The position numbers were made by a program, and so were the translations under genes. From contig JACETI010000007.1 of NCBI GenBank assembly GCA_013911415.1, positions 62,001-126,000 of the forward strand: a DNA stretch of 64,000 nt, in the 5' to 3' direction. The stretch's first letter is position 1; each line of letters opens with the position of its first letter. The DNA comes from Legionella sp. (lineage in GTDB: Bacteria; Pseudomonadota; Gammaproteobacteria; Legionellales; Legionellaceae). The notes below the pieces were generated by a model that saw only the letters and a list, made by a program, of their open reading frames with translations, had not been told where the DNA came from and ran no database searches. Shown here piece after piece: positions 16,540 through 24,542 of the stretch.

Positions 16540-17787
16540 ATGCAGTGGAAAAAACAACTTTTAAAAAAATATTATGAAGCAAAACGCTTCATGCTCTTTG
16601 TTGCCGAGCATTTCATTAAAGACGACTGCACCTATCGCGCTTCTGCACTGACATTCACCACCTTACTCGCTGTAGTGCCGTTAATGACGGTAGGTTTCAC
16701 CATCTTTTCTTCATTGCCGGTATTCCAACATTTATTGAATCCCTTACAAAATTTTATCTTTGAAAATTTTGTTCCCACCGCCGGTCAAGCGATTCAAGAA
16801 TATTTAAGACAATTCGCTGCTCAAACCACGAAGTTATCTGTTTTTGGGATTGCTATTTTATTTATTACAGCGCTACTCGTCATGGTAACGATAGAGAATG
16901 CGATGAATCAGATATGGCGTGTTTATTCAGCCCGCAAAGGTGTGTCTGCTTTCTTACTGTATTGGGCCATTTTATCCTTAGCACCTATCTTATTGGGATT
17001 AAGTTTGGCCGCAAGTTCTTATTTTCTATCAATACCTTTTATTCAGCATCAGCAAACTTACTCTCTCTTACCCAAAAGCATTCCATTTTTCTTATCCTGG
17101 TTAGGTTTTACCTTTTTATTTGTTGTTGTCCCTAATTGCTCGGTAAAAATTATCCATGGTTTATGGGGAGGGATGGTAACAGCCTTGTTATTTGAAGCCG
17201 CTAAGCAAGCCTTTGCTTATTATTTAACACAATATAAAACCTACGAATTGCTTTACGGAGCTTTTGCGACTATCCCTATTTTCTTTTTATGGGTTTACTG
17301 GGGTTGGGTCATCACGCTTTTGGGGGCAGAAATTAGTTACGCTCTTTCAGTGCATTATAAAAGACGTGAAGGTCTGCCGCTTGATGGATTTTCGCATGCT
17401 GTACTTTGGTTATATAAGCTATGGTGTGCACAACAAAAAGGTAGCGGTTTAAACCGTGAGGAACTGGTTGAAGCAAGTTCACAACCCTTTGTCATTGATG
17501 CCAATGAAATGATTAACACTTTAGTGCGACTTGGGCTCATACATCATACCCAACAAGATATTTTTATGTTGAGCCGTGATTTGAACCAGATCAGTCTCTA
17601 TGAATTAGCACAGAATTTACCTTTTCGTTTACCGACCCAATCAGAAATCACGCTCGAAATTTTCCCATACACTGCCGCTTGGCAGAAAGTTTGGTATGCC
17701 ACGGATCATGCCTTACATCGTTCTTTAGCAATCAGCCTGCATCAACTTTTCAACCAAGCCCTACATCCTGAAAATCTTTTAAAATGA
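16540..17787 (+). CDS. yihY: YihY/BrkB-family inner-membrane protein
   Basis: 415 residues; an N-terminal soluble turn with DDCTYRASALTFTTLLAVVPL (family signature), then about six membrane segments, including LLYWAILSLAPILLGLS and FLWVYWGWVITLLGAEISYAL, and a C-terminal soluble domain of about 130 residues (PFVIDANEMINTLVRLGLI) resembling a winged-helix-like tail. Once called ribonuclease BN, but it is a membrane protein of uncertain function. An AAGG-rich site precedes the ATG. Divergent with wrbA. Confidence 0.9.
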   Translation: MQWKKQLLKKYYEAKRFMLFVAEHFIKDDCTYRASALTFTTLLAVVPLMTVGFTIFSSLPVFQHLLNPLQNFIFENFVPTAGQAIQEYLRQFAAQTTKLSVFGIAILFITALLVMVTIENAMNQIWRVYSARKGVSAFLLYWAILSLAPILLGLSLAASSYFLSIPFIQHQQTYSLLPKSIPFFLSWLGFTFLFVVVPNCSVKIIHGLWGGMVTALLFEAAKQAFAYYLTQYKTYELLYGAFATIPIFFLWVYWGWVITLLGAEISYALSVHYKRREGLPLDGFSHAVLWLYKLWCAQQKGSGLNREELVEASSQPFVIDANEMINTLVRLGLIHHTQQDIFMLSRDLNQISLYELAQNLPFRLPTQSEITLEIFPYTAAWQKVWYATDHALHRSLAISLHQLFNQALHPENLLK

Positions 17788-17798
17788 AATTGTCTTTA

Positions 17799-18818
17799 TT
17801 ACTTACAAACGCAATCAAAAAGTGCAGTTGGCTTTTCGATATTCGTTTGTTTTTTTTCTTGATGATCCCATAAGCTACATTTACTTTGTGAAACTTTAGG
17901 AATTTCCTCTGGTTCAACACATGCCGGTAAAGTTAAGGCATAACAACTATAACGAGGTTTACCCTGTGCCTCTGCTGGCATCTGAAGAGGAATAATTAAC
18001 TGTTGATTGACTGTGTTTAAAAGAGCAAGCGAATCTTTATCCAAGCTAACCTCTTGCAGAAGATTACTAAACATCGATTTTATTAACTTTAATTTCTCTT
18101 CGGTAAAAAAATCCTTGGTTTTAAGAATTTGCTCAAGCTGACCGATTTCCGTCAGAACCTTCAATAAACCAGGACCAATTTTCTTACTGTGAACAAATAA
18201 TCGGCTATATTCCGCCTGAAAATATAAGTTCATAAGATAGCTGAGTGCTTCAAGTCTTTCATAGGTCATGCTACCGGCCTGGGTACAATTTTGCCCTAAT
18301 AGGCTCAATTGTTTCGAAGCCTCCTGTAATGCGAAGGAATAGGCGCCTTTGATAACTGTTGCTGGCCTTAGCGCTATAAGCCGCGGAAAATCAATGCAAT
18401 AACCAGCCATTCTGAGCGTTTTTTCCACTGCATCCGCACAGTTATTTTTGAAAAAATTATAACCCGAGCCATAAGGTTTACCTGTTCCACAAGGTTCTTC
18501 CTTATCATAGTAATAAGAGGATTTTATAAAATTAGCCTTAAACAATTCAAAATTCATTGGCGACACTGGCAGAATCAAGAGCTTGGGCAGCGCCTCGAGC
18601 AAGTGGACATCACTGCTATAATTATTTCCCATCGCCCAACTAACATAAAAAGTTTCGGTAACGGCAAACCTATCGAAGGGATCTTTGATAAGTTGATAAT
18701 TTCTTATCGGCTGGATTTCTACGGCGACGTGACCAAAATTTATATTACAGTTCGGCCAGTAATAAACTATAGCGCGTAAACCATTTTTGGGTGGATTCGA
18801 CTCTTTGTTACTTTTCAT
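17799..18818 (-). CDS. Possible NlpC/P60- or LRAT-like cysteine protein, effector-like
   Basis: 339 residues without a signal peptide. The N-terminal half has the order expected of circularly permuted papain-like folds: a histidine strand NFGHVAVEIQ, then about 90 residues later SGYNFFKNNCADAVEKTLRM, in which NNCADAV resembles the nucleophile-cysteine helix (NC motif) of LRAT/PPPDE/permuted NlpC families. The rest is helical, with a Cys-rich end. Neighbouring Legionellales encode such thiol proteins as secreted effectors; that is inference by analogy. Converges with yihY, 11 bases apart. It could instead be a structural protein with no catalysis; the His-Cys order is all that supports an enzyme. 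Confidence 0.6.
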   Translation of the reverse strand: MKSNKESNPPKNGLRAIVYYWPNCNINFGHVAVEIQPIRNYQLIKDPFDRFAVTETFYVSWAMGNNYSSDVHLLEALPKLLILPVSPMNFELFKANFIKSSYYYDKEEPCGTGKPYGSGYNFFKNNCADAVEKTLRMAGYCIDFPRLIALRPATVIKGAYSFALQEASKQLSLLGQNCTQAGSMTYERLEALSYLMNLYFQAEYSRLFVHSKKIGPGLLKVLTEIGQLEQILKTKDFFTEEKLKLIKSMFSNLLQEVSLDKDSLALLNTVNQQLIIPLQMPAEAQGKPRYSCYALTLPACVEPEEIPKVSQSKCSLWDHQEKKQTNIEKPTALFDCVCK

Positions 18819-18980
18819 TTAATTCAGTCATTATATAACAATTGTTACATTTTAAATCTTTTAAATTTTTAATCAACCAAATCATCTCTTATTTTTTCTT
18901 TTTAACTTTTTATAGAAGAAATTGTTTGTTATAAAAGTTCTTAAAAATTGATAAGTGGCTGCTAGGAGGGTAATGTGAAG

Positions 18981-19051
18981 GGAGCGTGCTCCTCGAAAGG
19001 CGATATTGTCTATTGACATAGACCCCACGCCTACAAGGAAGGCTTTTTTTT
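18981..19051 (+). ncRNA. Candidate structured small RNA ending in a rightward terminator
   Basis: Between two leftward genes the plus strand carries stacked foldings: GGAG/CTCC with loop CGTG (18981-18992); AGGCG (18998-19002) pairing with CGCCT (19028-19032) around an inner perfect stem GTCTAT/ATAGAC (19008-19023); then GCCT (19029-19032) can pair instead with AGGC (19040-19043), followed by eight T (19044-19051). The last two pairings exclude each other, as in attenuators. No rightward gene lies on either side, so a free small RNA is the simplest reading. No clear promoter found. Both the 5' end and the function are unknown. Confidence 0.4.
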
Positions 19052-19074
19052 ACAGGAGAATAAAAATACCGTTG

Positions 19075-20445
19075 TTAAAGAATGTAACGGGTTAAATCTT
19101 CGTCTTCGACTAATTTTCCAAGTTGTTTGTCCACATAAGCAGCGTCAACGTGGACTGCTTCTCCTGGACGGTCGGTAGCATCAAATGAAACCACTTCTAA
19201 AAGCCGTTCCATTACCGTATAAAGACGCCTTGCACCAATATTCTCAGTCCGTTCGTTAACTTTCCATGCCACTTCAGCAATTCGTCGGATACCATCTTCT
19301 GCAAAGGTTAATGACAAACCTTCCGTCGCCATTAAGGCGCTGTATTGCTCTGTCAACGACGCATGCGGCTCGGTTAAAATGCGTACAAAATCTTCCACAC
19401 TCAATGCCGATAGCTCTACCCGAATAGGAAGGCGACCTTGTAACTCAGCAATCAAATCCGATGGCTTTGAAACATGAAAAGCACCCGATGCGATAAACAA
19501 AATGTGATCGGATTTAATCATGCCGTATTTGGTAGAAACCGTGGTGCCTTCTAAAAGTGGCAGTAAATCTCGCTGTACACCTTCACGTGAAACATCACCG
19601 CCTGTATGCTCTGAACGTCGAGCAACTTTATCCAGTTCATCAATAAACACAATGCCATTTTGCTCCACGTTTTCAAACGCGCGTACACGAATATCTTCTT
19701 CGTTGACCAGCTTGGCTGCCTCTTCTTCCTTTAAAATTTTCATTGCTTTAGCGATTGGCAGTTTGCGAGTACGTGATTTAGAGCTACCGATTTGCTGGAA
19801 CATCGATTGTAGTTGGCTCGTCATCTCCTCCATGCCGGGGGGTGCCATGATTTCAACACCAATTTGATTCGATGCGACTTCTATTTCAATTTCATCTTTA
19901 TCTAATGTACCTTCTCGCAATTGTTTGCGAAAATGCTGCCTAGCCGTTGATTCTTGATCTTCTGCACCACCGTTTCGTGGACGCGGTAATAACACATCTA
20001 AAACCCGTTCTTCAGCTGCTTCTTCTGCTAAATGTTCAACTTTTTTCATGGCAAATTCACGTTCTTGCTTCACAGCAATATCTGCCAGATCACGCAAGAT
20101 AGAATCCACATCACGCCCTACGTAACCGACTTCAGTAAATTTAGTCGCTTCTACTTTAATAAAAGGCGCCTGTGCTAATCTCGCTAAACGGCGCGCAATT
20201 TCGGTTTTACCAACCCCGGTAGGACCTATCATAAGAATATTTTTAGGCGTGATCTCTGTTTGTAAATCAGCATCTTGAAGCTGCATGCGGCGCCAACGAT
20301 TGCGTAAAGCAATAGCAACTGCACGTTTTGCAGCATCCTGCCCCACAATAAACTTATCCAGTTCACCGACAATTTCACGCGGCGTCATCACGGTAGGTAG
20401 TACATTTATCGGCGTACGATGATTATTACTCTCTAATTTGTTCAT
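19075..20445 (-). CDS. hslU: ATP-dependent protease ATPase subunit HslU
   Basis: AAA+ unfoldase feeding the HslV peptidase. 456 residues: [20 protein letters not shown], Walker A GPTGVGKT (residues 74-81), [16 protein letters not shown] (pore loop GYVGRD), intermediate I-domain, Walker [11 protein letters not shown], and the terminal [16 protein letters not shown] sensor region and [12 protein letters not shown] tail that docks into HslV. The start overlaps hslV by 4 bases (ATGA). Confidence 0.97.
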   Translation of the reverse strand: MNKLESNNHRTPINVLPTVMTPREIVGELDKFIVGQDAAKRAVAIALRNRWRRMQLQDADLQTEITPKNILMIGPTGVGKTEIARRLARLAQAPFIKVEATKFTEVGYVGRDVDSILRDLADIAVKQEREFAMKKVEHLAEEAAEERVLDVLLPRPRNGGAEDQESTARQHFRKQLREGTLDKDEIEIEVASNQIGVEIMAPPGMEEMTSQLQSMFQQIGSSKSRTRKLPIAKAMKILKEEEAAKLVNEEDIRVRAFENVEQNGIVFIDELDKVARRSEHTGGDVSREGVQRDLLPLLEGTTVSTKYGMIKSDHILFIASGAFHVSKPSDLIAELQGRLPIRVELSALSVEDFVRILTEPHASLTEQYSALMATEGLSLTFAEDGIRRIAEVAWKVNERTENIGARRLYTVMERLLEVVSFDATDRPGEAVHVDAAYVDKQLGKLVEDEDLTRYIL

Positions 20446-20990
20446 TCGCTTTCAGTATCCAGTTCTTCAATGGTTAAATGATGATTGGTGTAAATACAAA
20501 TATCGCCAGCAATACCTAAGCTTTTACGCACAATCTTATCCGCCGATAATTTTGTGTTTTCAAGTAATGCTCGCGCAGCTGCTTGTGCAAAAGGGCCTCC
20601 TGAGCCAATCGCAATTAAACCGCCCTCGGTTTCAATCACATCTCCATTACCGCTGATAATCAATGAGGATTTTTTATCCGCCACTGCTAATAATGCTTCT
20701 AAACGTCGCAAAATTTTATCCGTTCGCCAATCTTTACCAAGCTCAACTGCTGCTCGGATCAAGTGACCCTGATGCATCTCTAATTTGCGCTCAAAGCGCT
20801 CAAATAACGTAAAAGCATCGGCTGTGCCTCCAGCAAAACCGGCGATTACTTGATCTTTGTATAAGCGTCGTACTTTACGCGCGTTATTCTTCATGACGGT
20901 ATTACCCATGGTAACTTGACCATCGCCTCCAATCACCACTTTGTTATCTCTTCTTACACAGAGAATAGTAGTGCCATGAAATTGTTCCAA
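20442..20990 (-). CDS. hslV: ATP-dependent protease peptidase subunit HslV
   Basis: Threonine peptidase of the HslUV complex. 182 residues: [20 protein letters not shown] carries the catalytic Thr after a six-residue leader (MEQFHG) that would have to be removed, unlike the E. coli form where only Met is cleaved. Further motifs: [41 protein letters not shown]. Starts with TTG at 20990, supported by GAGGT about 8 bases before. A heat-shock-type promoter lies at 21023-21050. Confidence 0.96.
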   Translation of the reverse strand: MEQFHGTTILCVRRDNKVVIGGDGQVTMGNTVMKNNARKVRRLYKDQVIAGFAGGTADAFTLFERFERKLEMHQGHLIRAAVELGKDWRTDKILRRLEALLAVADKKSSLIISGNGDVIETEGGLIAIGSGGPFAQAAARALLENTKLSADKIVRKSLGIAGDICIYTNHHLTIEELDTESE

Positions 20991-21022
20991 AGTAATTACC
21001 TCATTAAATGCCTTTCATCTTT

Positions 21023-21050
21023 AAATGGGGGATAGAAGTAAAAAATCAAG
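21023..21050 (-). promoter_or_regulatory. Sigma-32 (RpoH)-type heat-shock promoter for hslVU
   Basis: On the minus strand, CTTGATT (21050-21044), a 13-base spacer, then CCCCATTT (21030-21023). The RpoH consensus is CTTGAAA with 13-15 bases to CCCCATnT. It lies 33 bases before the hslV start. Confidence 0.75.
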
Positions 21051-21254
21051 GCACCCATCTCGATTGTCCTAGGTATTTTGCGCCACTGTATCATTTATTC
21101 ATCTATCTCTACCCACCGGTCTCTGCTAATCTGTCCTTAGTACTAGTTGTAAAAAAAAACGATCAGAGACTCACACATACGAACAAAAGGATAGAAAGCA
21201 GTGCATTGCATCCGATGAGTGCTTCTCTACCCTTCGTTGGTTAAAGGACGGTTT

Positions 21255-22631
21255 ATGGATCAGACTATTTTTGTTACTCGAACTCTTAACGTTAAAAAGA
21301 TCAAATATATTGGGCTCGATATGGATCATACCTTGGTCCGTTATCACACTAAAAATTTCGAAACCTTAGTCTACACTTTCGTTATTGACAAGCTCGTGAA
21401 AGATAAGGGGTACCCCTCTCTTCTGAAGTCGTTACAGTTTAATTTTGATCATGCGATTCGTGGATTAGTGATCGATAGTAAAAATGGGAATATATTAAAA
21501 CTCAGCCGTTATGCGGCGATCCGTCAAAGTTATCATGGCACCAAAGAAATCCGTTTTAGAGAACAGAAACAAATTTACCGAAGTGTTTACGTTGACTTAA
21601 AAGACCCTAACTACATAGCCATCGATACCTCATTTTCGATCGCTTTTTGCGTGCTCTACGCTCAGCTTGTTGATCTAAAAGATAGCAACCACCTACTGCC
21701 TGATTATCGGACAATTGCTTTAGATGTCTTAAATTCCGTTGACGAAGTCCACGCTGAAGGTCAGCTTAAAGCTTCAATCACAGAACGCATGCACGATTAT
21801 ATTTTTCGCGATAAGCAAATCGTTGAAGGTCTCAAACGCTACATTCAATATGGGAAAAAATTTTTCTTATTAACCAATTCGGATTATCACTACACGAATC
21901 TACTTTTAAATTATTGCATCACACCCTTTCTCGAAAAAAATGAACGCTGGCAAGATCTTTTTGAATATATTATTACCCTAGCTGCAAAACCTCGTTTTTT
22001 TTACGATGATTTGAAATTTTTGGCAGTTAATCCTGAAGATGGCATGCTTTCCAATACCTTTGGCCCATTAAAGCCAGGCGTTTATCAAGGTGGCAATGCA
22101 AGGATGTTAACAGATGCTCTAGCAATTAATGGGGATGAGATTTTATACATTGGTGATCATATCTATGGCGATATCTTGCGCTTAAAAAAAGACTGCAATT
22201 GGCGTACAGCATTGATCGTCGAAGAATTAGGTCAAGAAATTGACTCGCAATGCAAAGCGATTCCTATCGAAAAAAAAATCGTTGAAACCATGCACGTTAA
22301 ACAAAAATTGGAGAAGCAACACATCCAATTGCATTCTCAATTAATCGAAAATAACGATACCGCTTTAGAAAAGAAAATTTTTAATGTCCAAAAACAGATC
22401 TCACGCCTTGATGTCAAAATTACTCAACTGCTGAAAGATGAAAAGGCATTTTACAATGCTTATTGGGGAAGAATTTTTCGTGCAGGCGCAGAGGAAAGCT
22501 ACTTTGCCTATCAAGTAGACCGATTCGCCTGTATCTACATGGAAAAATTTGTTGACTTACTAGATCACTCGCCACTCACCTATTTCCGGGCTTATAGACG
22601 CCGCTTAGCACACGATATTCAGTTTGTTTAA
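21255..22631 (+). CDS. HAD-family purine 5'-nucleotidase (cN-II / HAD-IG type)
   Basis: Dephosphorylates IMP/GMP-type nucleotides in the family. 458 residues with HAD motif I IGLDMDHTLVRY, motif II FFLLTNSDYHYT, and motif III/IV region ILYIGDHIYGDILRLKKDCNWRT, plus the long coiled-coil insert near residues 330-400 (KQKLEKQHIQLHSQL) typical of HAD-IG enzymes; Legionella has a well-known homologue. I start at the ATG at 21255, which has AAAGGA shortly upstream; a 12-codon longer reading lacks a site. A terminator follows about 145 bases after the stop. Confidence 0.9.
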   Translation: MDQTIFVTRTLNVKKIKYIGLDMDHTLVRYHTKNFETLVYTFVIDKLVKDKGYPSLLKSLQFNFDHAIRGLVIDSKNGNILKLSRYAAIRQSYHGTKEIRFREQKQIYRSVYVDLKDPNYIAIDTSFSIAFCVLYAQLVDLKDSNHLLPDYRTIALDVLNSVDEVHAEGQLKASITERMHDYIFRDKQIVEGLKRYIQYGKKFFLLTNSDYHYTNLLLNYCITPFLEKNERWQDLFEYIITLAAKPRFFYDDLKFLAVNPEDGMLSNTFGPLKPGVYQGGNARMLTDALAINGDEILYIGDHIYGDILRLKKDCNWRTALIVEELGQEIDSQCKAIPIEKKIVETMHVKQKLEKQHIQLHSQLIENNDTALEKKIFNVQKQISRLDVKITQLLKDEKAFYNAYWGRIFRAGAEESYFAYQVDRFACIYMEKFVDLLDHSPLTYFRAYRRRLAHDIQFV

Positions 22632-22776
22632 CCTCTGCATAAGCACACAATCGCTTCCTGCGCTTACACGGGATCGCTCGATTAACCTAACATTCGCAAG
22701 TTTCATTCTTGAGTGTTTGCTTCTGCAACAGCAGACACATTTTCGTTCTTCCCGAGCATAAATTATGTCACAGATG

Positions 22777-22804
22777 GTCATTACATCTTTAATAATGACT
22801 TTTT
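22777..22804 (+). terminator. Rho-independent terminator after the 5'-nucleotidase gene
   Basis: GTCATTA (22777-22783) pairs with TAATGAC (22793-22799) around a nine-base loop and is followed by five T (22800-22804). Confidence 0.65.
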
Positions 22805-22907
22805 AATCTGATGCGCCCTCATCCTCCACGGCATCCATAATCCTTTGATTAATCAATTATCTTTTTAAGCATTCATTAATTGATGTCATCTATGTACTTC
22901 TGTACCA

Positions 22908-22936
22908 TTGTAATGGTTCGACATTACAGATATAAT
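22908..22936 (+). promoter_or_regulatory. Promoter of the trpR operon with overlapping operator-like inverted repeat
   Basis: -35 TTGTAA (22908-22913), exactly 17 bases, -10 TATAAT (22931-22936). Overlapping the -35 and spacer is a perfect dyad, TGTAATG (22909-22915) and CATTACA (22922-22928), six bases apart. Its position would block RNA polymerase when bound, so autorepression by TrpR is a natural guess. The sequence does not match the E. coli trp operator core (CTAG-containing), so the binding protein is unproven. Confidence 0.65.
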
Positions 22937-22965
22937 GCTTTAATACCATACAAAAAGGAGATCTT

Positions 22966-23250
22966 ATGAAACAAAGTGGTTGGCGTGACTTTCTCCATGC
23001 CTGTTTAAAAATGAATGATCCTGCAGAGTTTCAATTGTTTTTTGACCTGTTTTTCACGGTCGAAGAAAAACAGAACATTGCTTCACGGTATTTAATTATT
23101 AAAGAACTGCTAGCACATGAGCTCACACAACGTGAGATTTGCAAAGTTCACCAAGTAAGCATTGCGCAGATCACAAGAGGTTCAAATGCGTTAAAAACAT
23201 TAGATGACAGTCAACTTAACGCGTTAAAAGATATTTTATGTGTTACCTAG
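22966..23250 (+). CDS. trpR: Trp operon repressor TrpR, chlamydial type
   Basis: 94 residues, all-helical TrpR fold. ELTQREICKVHQVSIAQITR then GSNALK is the helix-turn-helix with the TrpR-specific ITRGSNxLK. The N-terminal part (SGWRDFLHACLKM, IASRYLIIKELL) agrees, from memory, better with chlamydial TrpR than with the longer E. coli protein. Family function: binds L-tryptophan as co-repressor and shuts off target promoters. First gene of a five-gene operon; AAGGAG lies about 6 bases before the ATG. No trp biosynthetic genes adjoin it; the next gene is an IDO-like dioxygenase 17 bases on. Confidence 0.92.
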   Translation: MKQSGWRDFLHACLKMNDPAEFQLFFDLFFTVEEKQNIASRYLIIKELLAHELTQREICKVHQVSIAQITRGSNALKTLDDSQLNALKDILCVT

Positions 23251-23267
23251 TTTAGAGGAGTACTACC

Positions 23268-24536
23268 ATGTTTTTTTGTTGTCGTAGAAAAATTCAGCCT
23301 ACTATTCATTTTGGTTTTTTACCAAAAACATTCCCGCGCTCAACCCTTATTGATACAGAACCCAAGAGCTTAAACGCACATATTAATCGTATCGCGCATA
23401 ATCTACCGATGTTACTGAAAGAAGGAAAATTGCTCGATGAAATTACAACCCTTGACGCCAAATTTTCTCAAAATTTAATAAAAATAGCGGATGCAGAAGA
23501 TAAAGCAACCGCGATTTTAATGCTCACAATGATATCTCAAGCGTACATTTTTAATGATCCTAAAAACCCTCAAAAATCATTACCCTCTGTGCTTTCTAAA
23601 AATCTAATCAAATTATGTGAGGACAGAAACATTCATATCATTACCTATGATGACTATATCCTACATAACTTCACCCTCCTCGATAAAAAGAAGGGATTTA
23701 GTTTAGAAAACATCGAACCACTCTTTACGTTTACCGATTCCTCTCATGAGAAAGGATTTATTAAAATTCATGTTGCCATCGAAGCGGCTTGCAGCAAAGC
23801 TTTAGATTTGATTCGAGAAATTGCTGTCTTAAAGCAATTAAAAAACGATGATCCATTCCAGGCCCAATTTATTGATAAGCAAACGCTTGTGTGTTTACAA
23901 GAAATTGCACAGGCGCTTAAAGTATCTGGCACGCTTTTACAAGCGATGTATAGCCAATGTGATAGCAACTTTTTTACAAACAATCTACGACCCTATGTCA
24001 CCGGTTGGGGCGTTGTCTCAAATCTTACTGCTGATGGGAAAATCCAGTCGGGCGTTAAGTTAACCTTAGAAGAGGATTCCGAAAAATTGTACTCGTACCA
24101 AGGACCTTCAGGGGCTCAAAGTAGTATTCTCCCAGCGTTTGACGCCTTCTTAGATGTCCATCATGAACCTGGAACGCCGGTGCATAATTTTCAAGCATAT
24201 ATGCCTCAAAAAGACAGGGCTTTCATTCAAGACGCAGCAAAAGCAGGCATAAAAAACCTTAATAACAACCATGAAGGTTCAAGCCTGGTTACAGAAGATG
24301 CTGATGTAAAAAAAGCGTATGAGACAGCAATTGGACGACTAGCTGCTTTTAGAAAATTGCATAAGAACATTGTCCATCACTACCTCGGTATTGAAAAAAA
24401 TGTCGCTCATTCAGACGTTAAAGGAACAGGTGGAACCAACCCCATTTCTTTTTTAGGTGCACTCATTGAGGATACCCTTAAAAAAATAAGCCAGGTAAGT
24501 GATAACCATCAACGTACACAGCAGATAAGAGGTTGA
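23268..24536 (+). CDS. Indoleamine 2,3-dioxygenase-like heme protein
   Basis: 422 residues. The C-terminal two thirds carry the IDO family blocks: FFTNNLRPYVTGW (residues 235-247; substrate-pocket Phe and Arg241), YQGPSGAQSSILPAFDAFL (277-295), His306 in GTPVHNFQAYMPQKDRAF at the place of the proximal heme ligand (His346 of human IDO1), and GTGGTNPISFL (386-396). The family oxidises L-tryptophan to N-formylkynurenine. The N-terminus has FFCCRR instead of a signal peptide. AGGAG lies about 7 bases before the ATG; 17 bases after trpR and 6 before an MFS gene. No kynureninase or formamidase gene is in the window, so the product's fate is unknown. PrnB-type or other heme-indole enzymes are alternatives, but the GTGGT and GPSGAQSS blocks favour IDO. 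Confidence 0.85.
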   Translation: MFFCCRRKIQPTIHFGFLPKTFPRSTLIDTEPKSLNAHINRIAHNLPMLLKEGKLLDEITTLDAKFSQNLIKIADAEDKATAILMLTMISQAYIFNDPKNPQKSLPSVLSKNLIKLCEDRNIHIITYDDYILHNFTLLDKKKGFSLENIEPLFTFTDSSHEKGFIKIHVAIEAACSKALDLIREIAVLKQLKNDDPFQAQFIDKQTLVCLQEIAQALKVSGTLLQAMYSQCDSNFFTNNLRPYVTGWGVVSNLTADGKIQSGVKLTLEEDSEKLYSYQGPSGAQSSILPAFDAFLDVHHEPGTPVHNFQAYMPQKDRAFIQDAAKAGIKNLNNNHEGSSLVTEDADVKKAYETAIGRLAAFRKLHKNIVHHYLGIEKNVAHSDVKGTGGTNPISFLGALIEDTLKKISQVSDNHQRTQQIRG

Positions 24537-24542
24537 GAGACC

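Larger units (their letters stand above)
22632..22965. other. Intergenic region before trpR
   Basis: No gene seen. It holds a rho-independent terminator for the 5'-nucleotidase (22777-22804), a GTAC-ttct-GTAC dyad (22894-22905) and the promoter with overlapping inverted repeat described at 22908-22936. Confidence 0.6.

Noticed and set aside
19520-19867. 115-codon plus-strand ORF
   Set aside because: Mirror of hslU coding sequence, Ser-rich shadow peptide.
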